NCBI GenBank assembly: GCA_016201695.1
Contig: JACQCK010000012.1
Coordinates: forward strand, 1 to 64,000
Length of the DNA stretch: 64,000 bases
Source: Candidatus Roizmanbacteria bacterium
Lineage (GTDB): Bacteria; Patescibacteriota; Microgenomatia; UBA1406; GWC2-37-13
Direction: 5' to 3'
Below, piece after piece: positions 16,920 to 25,614 of this stretch. The first letter of the stretch is position 1; each line of letters starts with the position of its first letter. Under the pieces are notes generated by a model that did not search any database, was not told the origin of the DNA, and was given only the letters and a program-made list of their open reading frames with translations. Both the position numbers and the translations under genes were made by a program.

Positions 16920-19190
16920 TTAGTTATTTTCAATCACATACGCATAATACGCGCCTTCGTGAAATCGAGCAATAACATTCAGTGGTGTCTGATACGGAAT
17001 ATCCTCGGAAACAACGACACGAAGGCGAGAGTCTCTAGTTGAGAGTTCGTCCCGATAAATCCAGCCAAAAAATTCATCGGCAAAACTATGCGTCGGCGTT
17101 CTGCCGTAAATTTTAAATAAATAGCGCCACCCGCCGTAAGGATGATATTTTCTCGGATCTTTCCCGTAGGTTTCCAAGACATATGTTTTACCGTCAACAA
17201 TTTTCATAACCTTTTGAATAAGGCGTTTCTTTGTCGAGAGTCCATAAGGGGTTTGGGACGTGGTAAAGACAGTTACCGCATTAAAAACTAGGAATAAAGT
17301 TAGTAAACCGGCGGTAACAAACTTGGGTAACTTACTCAAAAACACGGCTAAGACAAAAGGAAAAAGAACAATAAAGGAAAGAAGGTAATACTCGCCGGCA
17401 ACACCCGGATAGACAATAAGCGACGCGGCAGACAAAAGGAGAGTCCAAGAGAGCAGTTGATTCTGATAGCTGTTCTTTTTTTGGGAAAGAAACCACAGGA
17501 AAACAAGAAAGGAAAATAACGAGATAAGAACAAATGGAATGGTCATAAGACCGTGCTGACCGAGGTTTTGTTCTTCCTGAATATTTGTTCCGAAACTAAG
17601 AAAGATAATTCGGCCAAGCGAATTAAAAAAGACTAGGAAATGATTCCAAATAATAAATAACTGCGGCGAGTGGTTAGGTTCCCTAATCAGCTGAAAAAAA
17701 CGGAGCGGCGCTAGTAAATTATCGTATTTATGTACGATATCAAAAATCAGCAAGGGAAAAGTGACGAGTAAATATACGTCGGCCATCATGATTCGGGTGT
17801 GCTGTTTGATCTCCGTTCGCTTCTGCCAGATAACCAGCAATAGGATTGGCCAAAATATCATTAATGACAGATGAACGTGGAAGGCGGCGCCGATGAGGAA
17901 GGCGGAAACAATAAGCCAGCGTGCATCTTTTCGCCCCCTGACTAAACTATAAAACATCCAAACGGTAATAAAAGGGATGGCGGTAGGATTCCAAAAACGC
18001 CGATCGTAATAGTTAATGAGTGCCGAACCGCCATAGATGAGAGAGGCAATAAAACCGATATATTTTGAGTAGATTTTGGACCCGACGTACAATACGCTTA
18101 AAGTTGTTATGATGCCAAATATACCCGAAAACCAGGCTAAAATAACCGGATCTCCCTGTGATAATTTAAAAAGGAAAGCATTAAGATAAGTAAATCCCGG
18201 ACCCAAATAGTAGTTGAGATTGGAGGCGCTGACTCCGATCCAGATTTTATGAAAGTGCTTTACCTGCTCCCACGCGAGGGTTGCCTGGTACTCTTCGTCA
18301 AAGTTAAAACTGAAAAACTGTGGAACTCGCCACAAACGAAGTAAAACAATGAAGATAAAAATAGCGATAGCCGGAAGATTATTTTTTAGATATTTCATGG
18401 TCGTGTTTTTTTTTGCCGAAAAAAATCCGGCGAAAATATGAGGCAGTGCCGCCGGCTCCCGAAAGATTTGATATGGTAACCTTCGTAAAAAGCAAACAAA
18501 ATTTTGTGAAAGTGTGTAATTTTTGCCCAAAAAATAACCGTAATTAAACAAGACATTTAGCCTGATCTCGCTATTTTTATAGGTGCGTGTTCCGCCGGTT
18601 TCGTATTGAAGATGATACACCAGCGCTTCGGGGACAAAGCGTAAAGAACGCGGGTACTTTTTATTTATCCTAATTCCAACGTCAATTTCGTTATAGGCGA
18701 AAATCGGCCCTTTTAAGGCATTGTCAAATCCGTTTACTTCTTTTAAAACTTCTTTTCGGAATGACATGTTGCAACCATAGGGAAAATCAACTACAGACGC
18801 TGAAATGGAGGAGAAGTTTTTTCTAAATTCCGCTCCATACCAGTTGATTCTTCCGGTTGGGATGCTGCTGATTATCACTGAATTTTTTTCTTTTTCGTTG
18901 ATGACCCGACCGGCCACCGCCTTGGCGTTTCGATCACTATAGGCAAAGTAATGAGCGTGTAAAGTCGTTGGCGTCAAGACGACATCGTCATCAAAATAGA
19001 CAACGATATCAGATCGTGACTTTTTTTGATTGTTGCTGACAGATTGATCAAATACCAAAATTTCAACAGAGAGGTTCTGTCTATAATCGATAATCTGCCG
19101 AAGAAGATTTAAGAGGATTTGCGGTCGGTTGACTGTACCGACTACGATGGAGAGATCGGGTTTTTTAAGCGGCGCTTTTCTATCTGCCAT
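16920..19190 (-). CDS. GT2 domain joined to a GT39-like membrane glycosyltransferase
   Basis: Residues 1-262 are a GT2 domain (DLSIVVGTVNRP, FDDDV metal site, NMSFRKEVL). Residues 265-756 are a GT-C protein with about ten helices and an FNFDEEY loop after the first helix. The join falls on an A9 run (complement of 18406-18414). With eight A residues the GT2 would end at a TGA overlapping the ATG at 18398 in an ATGA junction, so this may be two genes fused by one inserted base. The GT2 part also lacks about 30 residues between FDQS (47-50) and KSRSDIVVYF (57 on), where related enzymes have the region with the ArN motif. Confidence 0.75.
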   Translation of the reverse strand: MADRKAPLKKPDLSIVVGTVNRPQILLNLLRQIIDYRQNLSVEILVFDQSVSNNQKKSRSDIVVYFDDDVVLTPTTLHAHYFAYSDRNAKAVAGRVINEKEKNSVIISSIPTGRINWYGAEFRKNFSSISASVVDFPYGCNMSFRKEVLKEVNGFDNALKGPIFAYNEIDVGIRINKKYPRSLRFVPEALVYHLQYETGGTRTYKNSEIRLNVLFNYGYFLGKNYTLSQNFVCFLRRLPYQIFREPAALPHIFAGFFSAKKNTTMKYLKNNLPAIAIFIFIVLLRLWRVPQFFSFNFDEEYQATLAWEQVKHFHKIWIGVSASNLNYYLGPGFTYLNAFLFKLSQGDPVILAWFSGIFGIITTLSVLYVGSKIYSKYIGFIASLIYGGSALINYYDRRFWNPTAIPFITVWMFYSLVRGRKDARWLIVSAFLIGAAFHVHLSLMIFWPILLLVIWQKRTEIKQHTRIMMADVYLLVTFPLLIFDIVHKYDNLLAPLRFFQLIREPNHSPQLFIIWNHFLVFFNSLGRIIFLSFGTNIQEEQNLGQHGLMTIPFVLISLFSFLVFLWFLSQKKNSYQNQLLSWTLLLSAASLIVYPGVAGEYYLLSFIVLFPFVLAVFLSKLPKFVTAGLLTLFLVFNAVTVFTTSQTPYGLSTKKRLIQKVMKIVDGKTYVLETYGKDPRKYHPYGGWRYLFKIYGRTPTHSFADEFFGWIYRDELSTRDSRLRVVVSEDIPYQTPLNVIARFHEGAYYAYVIENN

Positions 19191-19303
19191 ATAACTTCAC
19201 TGCCAATTATGCCAGTAAACAAGAGGATAATCAAACCCCAGCTTATGGCGGGTAAAGGCCCAAATATTATATTTATTTTGGCAGCAGCTATCCACGATAC
19301 GAA
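19142..19303 (-). pseudogene. Out-of-frame C-terminus of the MurJ-like gene
   Basis: After the MurJ-like frame ends at 19288, the -1 frame stays open from about 19303 to a TAG at 19142 and encodes F-V-S-W-I-A-A-A-K, a long hydrophobic helix and E-K-R-R-L-K-N. This looks like the last helices and basic tail of the same membrane protein. It overlaps the start of the GT2-GT39 gene by 49 bp. The change point is a T5 run (complement of 19302-19306). Confidence 0.6.
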
Positions 19304-20310
19304 AAAGGCAACAGAAGTCGGATGGTTAAAGAGGCGTCTGCTTTGGTGAATTTTCCGCCGACGAATAATAGATTTATAAAAAACGGGGAAACGGTAATAA
19401 GGATAAAGGTAATCACAACGGCGATGACTAGGGCGGCGACTTTTGCTTTAAAAATATAGCGGAAAGCGTGAGTGTAGTCCCGCTGTGAAATATAGTCGAT
19501 AAGATGCGGCAGCAGCACCACTTGCAGGCCGATAGTCATGACACTTGTTGCCAGTGAAAAGATTTTAGAGACGAGATTAAGATAGACCAGGTAGCCGGAA
19601 GGCAGGCTAGATCCGAAGGACCTGATAATAAGCGCGTCACTTCGTAGTGCAAAGGTACCGATCAGTAACGGAATCCAGGCGATCAGTAAAGGTTTAATGG
19701 CGACCGTCTTAAATTTTATTTGAAAAAGATTTTTTGGAACAATAAATATTATTTGAAAAATAATATTTAAGATAAAAGATAAAATAAGCGCCCAGATTCC
19801 GACCACCCGTGCAAAGAGCAAAATAAAAATCAGATTAAAAATGCTGCCGAAAACCTGCGAGACAGGAAAACGTAAGAAATTCTTTCGAAGATAATAATAA
19901 CTTCCAAGGAGCGTCGTGATAACGGCAAAAGGAATGCTCCAAGTCATGATCGTCAGTTGGGTAGCGACTTGTCTTACGAACACTTGTCCGCGCGCGTGAT
20001 AAAGAAGATCGGCAAGAAGTGGCGAGAAGAATACCAGTATCCCCGTAAAAATAGTCGAGATGAATGTCAGAAGTGCCAGATGCGAAAAAAAATACTCGTC
20101 CGACCGGTGATCGCCGTAAAGCGGCAGAAAAGCGTCATTTAAGGTACTGTATATGAGGGTAACAAAAATCGTCGGAAGCGTCACCGACGCAAGAAAAATG
20201 TCAAGATTAGTAGTTGCGCCGAACATTCGAGTAACTACCATTTGACTAATGAGTTGAATGACGGTTGAAAAAATAAAAACAAAAGTAATGGTCGTGCTTT
20301 TTTTTAGCAT
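19288..20310 (-). CDS. MurJ/MviN-family flippase, C-terminally truncated
   Basis: The 340-residue frame has about ten membrane helices and the MurJ opening (ATG, LKKSTTITFVFIFSTVIQLISQ, then RMFGATTNLDIFLAS). MurJ-type proteins flip lipid II or lipid-linked oligosaccharides and usually have 12-14 helices over 430-520 residues. The frame stops abruptly after IRLLLPF at a TAG, while the -1 frame continues with further hydrophobic sequence to 19142. A frameshift, possibly with a small internal deletion, is likely. The ATG at 20310 is used; it lies four bases after the preceding gene's stop. Confidence 0.8.
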   Translation of the reverse strand: MLKKSTTITFVFIFSTVIQLISQMVVTRMFGATTNLDIFLASVTLPTIFVTLIYSTLNDAFLPLYGDHRSDEYFFSHLALLTFISTIFTGILVFFSPLLADLLYHARGQVFVRQVATQLTIMTWSIPFAVITTLLGSYYYLRKNFLRFPVSQVFGSIFNLIFILLFARVVGIWALILSFILNIIFQIIFIVPKNLFQIKFKTVAIKPLLIAWIPLLIGTFALRSDALIIRSFGSSLPSGYLVYLNLVSKIFSLATSVMTIGLQVVLLPHLIDYISQRDYTHAFRYIFKAKVAALVIAVVITFILITVSPFFINLLFVGGKFTKADASLTIRLLLPFSYRG

Positions 20311-20314
20311 AGGA

Positions 20315-21817
20315 TTACAGTCCCCAGCTGTAAATTTCAAGCGGCCACTTATCGGTTGGTGATTCCTTAAGATTTTCTACCCGGACTTCAAGCTTCATAT
20401 TATTTTTTGCAAATTGTTTTATATTTTCGGGCAGAATACTTTCCCAGTCCTCAACAACAAGAAAGCCCCTTGGGTGCTTGGCTTTTTGGGCAAGAAACTG
20501 TGCCAGTGACCCGTAAACCATATGGCCGTCGACATTGTACGGGCGAGGATTTATCGCGAAAGTGCCTTTCATAAAATAAGCGGTTGGTGAGACAGAGAGA
20601 TACCACACCTGAGCGTCTCCCCAGTTATTAAACAGGGTGATTTGGCTGTAGTGAGGATATTTTATTTTTAAAAGCGAAAAAGCCTTTTTATAGTCGGCGT
20701 TCTGAACGTCGCCGTAGAGGTCGGCATTAGGGCTGTAATAAATGGAAGGTTTTCGGACGATTTTATTTCCGCCAATAAAAAAAATAAAGACGATTAAAAA
20801 CAAGATTACCGGTTCTTTTTTACCGGCTAGAAGCCTAGCTGAACGCGACCAAAAATTGGCAAACAACACCCAGAGAACTCCGAAAACCGGCAAAAGATAG
20901 CGGATATTATGAGTTGATTCCTTGAAGATCCACAGATAAAGATATATAAATAAGAAGGCTGTAATATAGAGTGCAAACGCTCTTCTTTCCTTCAATAACA
21001 GGTATATTTCCAAAAGAGCCGAAAACGTTAAAGTGAAATACTGCCGTAAAAATAATTCGCGAAAGAAAGTTATATTGTTATACGGAAAAAAAAGACTTCT
21101 CTGCGGTTCCATAAAAAACGCTCGAATCATTAGTGGCCCGGAAATAACAAAAAAAATGCCCGCTCCAGTAATCAGTAAAACGGCGACTCTCTTAGGATTT
21201 TCCAATAACCGTCTTAGTTCTCCTTTATGAGCGGTAACAAGATAGAGAAAATAAGGTAGCCAAAGAAGCGATCCGAGGAAGTGGAGTAAACTTGACCAGA
21301 TTAAAAGAATAATAATTAATGTATGAATCCACCGTCCGTTTCTTTCTCGTTTCATGAGCCTCAAAAGCAGGAAAAATATGAATAGGGTTAATGTCTCGAT
21401 TGAGACATAAGGCTTGGCTTGAGTTGCGTTCGTGAGATTCATTTGAGAAAAAGCAAAGAAAAAGGCCCCGAATAATCCGGCCAGACTGTCTTCTGTCAGT
21501 TCAGCAATAACTAGAAAACAGGCAGCGATTCCCAGAGTTCCCATAATGACGGAAGGCAGGCGCGCTGCAAATTCTGTCAGTCCGAATAACCGCATTGAGA
21601 GAGCAAGCGTTATTACGTGAAGCGGTTGGTAATTGAGTAAGCCTATTGCCTGAAGGATAGTTCTATTGCCAGTGACGATGTCGCGGGCCAGATCGGCGGC
21701 GAAGGCTTCGTCCTGCCAAAAAGAGTGATTATGAAGTATGCCCTGCAGACGAAACCAGAAACCAAGCATTAATATACCCAGTAAAAGTAGCATGGCTTGT
21801 TTTTTTGCGCTTTTCAT
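20315..21817 (-). CDS. GT39-like membrane glycosyltransferase
   Basis: The 500-residue protein has about 10-12 helices. Its first outer loop HSFWQDEAFAADLAR carries the D-E pair of ArnT/PMT_2 enzymes, followed by NYQPLHVITLALSMRLFGLTEFAARLPS, cut here only by family convention. The C-terminal region after about residue 350 is extracytoplasmic, with few helices. It should use a polyprenyl-phosphate sugar outside the membrane. A TATAAT box lies eight bases before its ATG. Confidence 0.85.
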   Translation of the reverse strand: MKSAKKQAMLLLLGILMLGFWFRLQGILHNHSFWQDEAFAADLARDIVTGNRTILQAIGLLNYQPLHVITLALSMRLFGLTEFAARLPSVIMGTLGIAACFLVIAELTEDSLAGLFGAFFFAFSQMNLTNATQAKPYVSIETLTLFIFFLLLRLMKRERNGRWIHTLIIILLIWSSLLHFLGSLLWLPYFLYLVTAHKGELRRLLENPKRVAVLLITGAGIFFVISGPLMIRAFFMEPQRSLFFPYNNITFFRELFLRQYFTLTFSALLEIYLLLKERRAFALYITAFLFIYLYLWIFKESTHNIRYLLPVFGVLWVLFANFWSRSARLLAGKKEPVILFLIVFIFFIGGNKIVRKPSIYYSPNADLYGDVQNADYKKAFSLLKIKYPHYSQITLFNNWGDAQVWYLSVSPTAYFMKGTFAINPRPYNVDGHMVYGSLAQFLAQKAKHPRGFLVVEDWESILPENIKQFAKNNMKLEVRVENLKESPTDKWPLEIYSWGL

Positions 21818-21825
21818 TAAGTCTT

Positions 21826-21831
21826 ATTATA
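21826..21831 (-). promoter_or_regulatory. TATAAT -10 box close to the GT39-like start
   Basis: The minus strand reads TATAAT, then eight bases, then the ATG at 21817. No clear -35 is present. A GATAAT box for the divergent gene lies at 21845-21850 on the plus strand. Confidence 0.45.
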
Positions 21832-21869
21832 CCTTTTATGATAGGATAATATTTATCATCAGTCACGCA

Positions 21870-24023
21870 TTGTTGAGCAGAAGGTTTCTTTTGGCAAGAC
21901 GTGGGTATTATCTGTTATTGTTGATACTCTCGGTTGTATACGGCGTTTTTATTTGGCGCTACTTTTCTTCATTTACGTCTACGATTTCCGCACATTTTGG
22001 TTACTTAGATACAGTTGAGGCTTGGCGTGCACTCGATGACTTTATCAACCTTAAAGTGATGTTTAAGGATTATTTTTATCAGTACGGTTGGTTTTTTATT
22101 TTTTTGCAGGCCATTCCCTATCTCATCTTTCAGAAAACGTATATGGCAATGCTAATAAGCCGATTTTTTTTCTTACCCGCAGTCGGAGTCATTATAAGTT
22201 ACTTTGTTGCGAGATATATCTTGGGAAAAAAATATCTGATCCTGATTTTTCTAGTTCTTAGTCTCCCATTCAGGATAAATTTTGAGTATGTCGCTATCCG
22301 ACACTTAATGGCGGAATTAAGTTTAGCTATTCTTATATTTAGTCTTTACCATAAAACAAGTAAGGGATACTTGATGGCCGGTTTAGTTGGCGGCATGGCT
22401 TGTCTTACTTCCCTCGAATACGGATTGGCGCTGAACATCGGCGTGTTTATTTTTTTTGTTCTAAATTGGAAGTTGAGGATGGCTTCATTCGAAAAAAAAG
22501 AATATCGTAGTTTTTTGCTAGGCCAAACAATCGCCCTTATCCCGTTCTTATTATATCTTTTAATGAACGGAGCCGTTGGTAATTACCTAAGTTTTACACT
22601 CGGGTATATCAAAAGCTTTTACTATTCATCTCCATGTTCGCCAGACAGTTTTCCCCGCTTAGCCGACGCCGTAAGTGAAATTCAAAGCAATAGTTATTCT
22701 CTATTCGGAAAAGCAATACCACTTCTTTTTTTGCAAAAACTGAATATGTACATTGTATTTTTTTTCTACATCTTAAGTACTTTCTATTTGGCCGGACGCT
22801 ATTATATGTTAAGGAAATTAACAAGAACGGAAGCGATCGCCTCAATCCTGATTATTTACGGGTTCCTAATTTACAAAAGAACTTTAAATAATCCCTGCTT
22901 CGGCTATTTTACTTATTCTTTGGTACCTTTCATGCTTCTTTTGACATTAATAGTCGGTAATTTAGTGGCGAAATTTAAAAATGGGACAACCCGCGTGAAG
23001 ATTATAATAATTGTTGCCTTTCTATTTGTTACTGCCTGGTTGGCCTTGACAGAGGTCTCAGGAATTACAGAGGAAATATTAGTAACGAAAAAAGTAAAGA
23101 CGCAGTTATCTTTTTCAACGACTTATTACCCTAAAGTAGGCGCACCTCTTCCGAATAAAGACGTAAAGGCCTACGAAGAAATTTATCGTTATATAGTAAG
23201 CCGGGCAAAAAAAAGCGATCCGCTTTTTGTATACCCCTGGGGTCCTTATAATCAGTTAACCAATATGCCTGCCCCAAACAGTATTCTTAATCCGGCCCAA
23301 TTCATAGCCGGCGAGCGCTTTATCAATCGTACCATAGCGGATCTGGAAAAATATCAGCCAAAATATACGATAATAAATATTTATAACAACCTGTCTATAG
23401 CGCACTGGGGAAAAAACGGAGCGGGGTTAAATAGATACCTGGCTGTTAACGATAAAAAAGACGGAGTGATTTTTACGGGTATCGGAAACGAAGTTGAACG
23501 GTATATTCTTAGTAATTATTTTCCGGTCTATCGTAATGAAATCGGAGTCGTTCTTCAACGAAGAGCGAAGCCAATATATATAAATAATTACTATCGGAAA
23601 GTAAAACAGATAACTGATATTACAAAAGAGAAAATTGTCTTAGATGGTATGAAATCGGTCGGAACAAAAGCAAAATACCAGTTTCTTAGGCGCGACGGGA
23701 AGTGGAAGCTTGTTCTTTCAACACCGATAAAAGCGACAGATATTGTAGTAGAGCTAAAACTAAACGCAAATCTTTTTACAAGGGAGCTTAGCCGTTACGA
23801 TATAATCGCCCATGCCGTCGTTAGCCGCCCCGGCGATTCCTTCGCCGATGCCGGCGTTATCTCCTCAACGGATTGGCAGTTACTTCGGATTACTTTAAAT
23901 GGGGTTGAACAGATTAATGCAGTTGAGATCACAGTGTCAAAGAATAAAGGAGCGATATGGTGGTTGCTGCCAGATGATCTTGAAATAAAAAAAATTACTT
24001 TTTATGGTTGGATTCATGACTAA
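21870..24023 (+). CDS. Large GT-C-like membrane protein of unknown function
   Basis: This protein of about 717 residues has about ten hydrophobic helices followed by a soluble C-terminal part (about 470 on) with YPWGPYNQL and an end rich in beta-strand-like sequence. It resembles polyprenyl-sugar-dependent GT-C proteins in layout, but I see no diagnostic motif. The frame opens at an ATG at 21738 inside the divergent gene; the TTG at 21870, after a GATAAT box, is a more likely start, with the first helix [13 protein letters not shown] just beyond. The true start is uncertain. The 3' end overlaps the convergent acetyltransferase gene by 29 bp. Confidence 0.65.
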   Translation: MLSRRFLLARRGYYLLLLILSVVYGVFIWRYFSSFTSTISAHFGYLDTVEAWRALDDFINLKVMFKDYFYQYGWFFIFLQAIPYLIFQKTYMAMLISRFFFLPAVGVIISYFVARYILGKKYLILIFLVLSLPFRINFEYVAIRHLMAELSLAILIFSLYHKTSKGYLMAGLVGGMACLTSLEYGLALNIGVFIFFVLNWKLRMASFEKKEYRSFLLGQTIALIPFLLYLLMNGAVGNYLSFTLGYIKSFYYSSPCSPDSFPRLADAVSEIQSNSYSLFGKAIPLLFLQKLNMYIVFFFYILSTFYLAGRYYMLRKLTRTEAIASILIIYGFLIYKRTLNNPCFGYFTYSLVPFMLLLTLIVGNLVAKFKNGTTRVKIIIIVAFLFVTAWLALTEVSGITEEILVTKKVKTQLSFSTTYYPKVGAPLPNKDVKAYEEIYRYIVSRAKKSDPLFVYPWGPYNQLTNMPAPNSILNPAQFIAGERFINRTIADLEKYQPKYTIINIYNNLSIAHWGKNGAGLNRYLAVNDKKDGVIFTGIGNEVERYILSNYFPVYRNEIGVVLQRRAKPIYINNYYRKVKQITDITKEKIVLDGMKSVGTKAKYQFLRRDGKWKLVLSTPIKATDIVVELKLNANLFTRELSRYDIIAHAVVSRPGDSFADAGVISSTDWQLLRITLNGVEQINAVEITVSKNKGAIWWLLPDDLEIKKITFYGWIHD

Positions 24024-24540
24024 GGACCCGACGGACAACTTTGCCCGATTTATCTACTTGGCCGCGTATTTTGGCCGGATTGCCATAGACGAGCGCAAAA
24101 GGCGGCACGCTGTGGGTTATGACCGAACCGGCTCCGATCATTGCGTATTCTCCGATCGTGATGTTTGGCAAAATAGTTACATTTGCTCCAATTGACGCGC
24201 CTTTTTTTATAACAGTTGGCAACATTTTCCAGTCGCACTCGGTTTTTGGTTTTCCCTTCAAAGTAGTGGCTCGCGGTATTTTATCGTTAGCGAAACATAC
24301 GTGTGGTCCGATAAAAACTTCATCTTCGATAATGACACCCTGAAATATGGAGACGCCGTTTTGTATTTTACATCTGTTTCCGATACTTACTCCGATATCA
24401 ATATATACTCTTATTCCGATTGAACATTCTTCACCGATGCGAACGTTTTCGCGTATTTTAGTGTAACTCCATATGGTCGTTTTTATACCAATAGATGCTT
24501 TAGGCGATATCTGGGCCGTTTTATCAGTGTAAGCTTTCAT
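23995..24540 (-). CDS. Left-handed beta-helix sugar N-acetyltransferase (WlbB/WbpD-like)
   Basis: The 181-residue protein consists of hexapeptide repeats from about residue 8, with the ANDKIPRAT loop in the middle and PVGNP-type ending [10 protein letters not shown]. The NDKxPR segment is characteristic of the WlbB/WbpD group, which acetylates the 3-amino group of UDP-2-acetamido-3-amino sugars using acetyl-CoA; FdtC-type enzymes acting on dTDP-3-amino-6-deoxyhexoses are close relatives. An FdtA/FdtB-like pair exists at 56.9-59.4 kb, though far away. Confident for fold, moderate for substrate class. Confidence 0.88.
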   Translation of the reverse strand: MKAYTDKTAQISPKASIGIKTTIWSYTKIRENVRIGEECSIGIRVYIDIGVSIGNRCKIQNGVSIFQGVIIEDEVFIGPHVCFANDKIPRATTLKGKPKTECDWKMLPTVIKKGASIGANVTILPNITIGEYAMIGAGSVITHSVPPFALVYGNPAKIRGQVDKSGKVVRRVLSHESNHKK

Positions 24541-24573
24541 ATAAGTCCGGTAAGAAATTATATAATAGGAAAC

Positions 24574-25614
24574 TCAATGGCTGCCTGACGGGGCATATCC
24601 GTTAATTTCAAGAGTTTCTTTGCTTAGCAATTTTAACTGCTGAAAAAAAAGGTCGTCAAGTGGAGTAAACGTATTTGACGAGGGAATAAGTTGAATTGTT
24701 TTTATTTCGCTTTTTGCAATAATTGCCTTTCCGTTCCAGGTAATTGGTTTTTCTACCCAAAGTTGTATTATTCCATCTTTCCAATGAAGAGGGACGGTTA
24801 GAATAATCTCGCTTTCTGTCCAATTATCTTTACTTATTTCGCCGAACTGGGTCATAAGCCTTAGTTTCTCATCGTCAGGTTTCCAACCTAGATTGCGGCC
24901 TTTTATAAGTATTCTAGAAGAACGATAAATAATTTTTGGTTCAACAAGTAATATTACCGGATTTAGGGAACGGCGAGTTTGTTCTCTTCTTTTTCCCGAA
25001 ATAAATATATTGGTCATCATAATAATGACAGTGAATAATAAAATTAAGAAAAGTCCGAAAAATAAAACCATAAACGATTTCACGTAAACCCAAATCCATT
25101 GGCTTGCCGTTATAGGATTCTTGTCAACGACAAATAATTTAGTGTAGTAGATAGTTTGTGTGACCAATTTTAGCGTTGAAGATCTTAGCGAGTGAAAAGT
25201 GGTTAACAAGTATGAGTCGACAGTGAAATGGCCGGTAATAATATTAATCTTTAAAAGATAAAATATATGATCAAGTGTTAGCCTCTTTGAACGCTCATTG
25301 TATAATTTGATAATTTCTTCGCTTGCCCCGATGAAAAAAAACAATAGAGCCCAAATACCAAGCTTCTCGGAAACTCTTTCCGAATGAAGAATTGTAAAGA
25401 AAGGAATGAGAGCAACCGACAGGAGACCGCACAAATAATAAATCCGATGCTCGATGTTAAGTTTTTTTATTAAAGCAATAAATAAAAATAGGGAAATTAA
25501 AATAAAGCGTTCGTTAATTTCCGGAGAAAATAAAATATCTTGCAAAAAATATAGAATATAAAAAAAAACGGCAAGTTCAACGAAAACTTCAATCCGGTAC
25601 TTTATATTAGTCAT
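24574..25614 (-). CDS. Membrane protein with a C-terminal IPT/TIG-like domain
   Basis: The 346-residue protein has four to five helices (about 12-125) plus another near 175-205, then a soluble domain from about 225. That domain begins PVILLVEPKIIYRSSRILIKGRNLG, the consensus start of an IPT/TIG (Ig-like) fold, and ends with beta-rich sequence. I cannot assign a function; it may present an extracellular domain for cell-wall or glycan binding. It overlaps the next upstream gene by 8 bp, so the two are probably coupled. Confidence 0.65.
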   Translation of the reverse strand: MTNIKYRIEVFVELAVFFYILYFLQDILFSPEINERFILISLFLFIALIKKLNIEHRIYYLCGLLSVALIPFFTILHSERVSEKLGIWALLFFFIGASEEIIKLYNERSKRLTLDHIFYLLKINIITGHFTVDSYLLTTFHSLRSSTLKLVTQTIYYTKLFVVDKNPITASQWIWVYVKSFMVLFFGLFLILLFTVIIMMTNIFISGKRREQTRRSLNPVILLVEPKIIYRSSRILIKGRNLGWKPDDEKLRLMTQFGEISKDNWTESEIILTVPLHWKDGIIQLWVEKPITWNGKAIIAKSEIKTIQLIPSSNTFTPLDDLFFQQLKLLSKETLEINGYAPSGSH

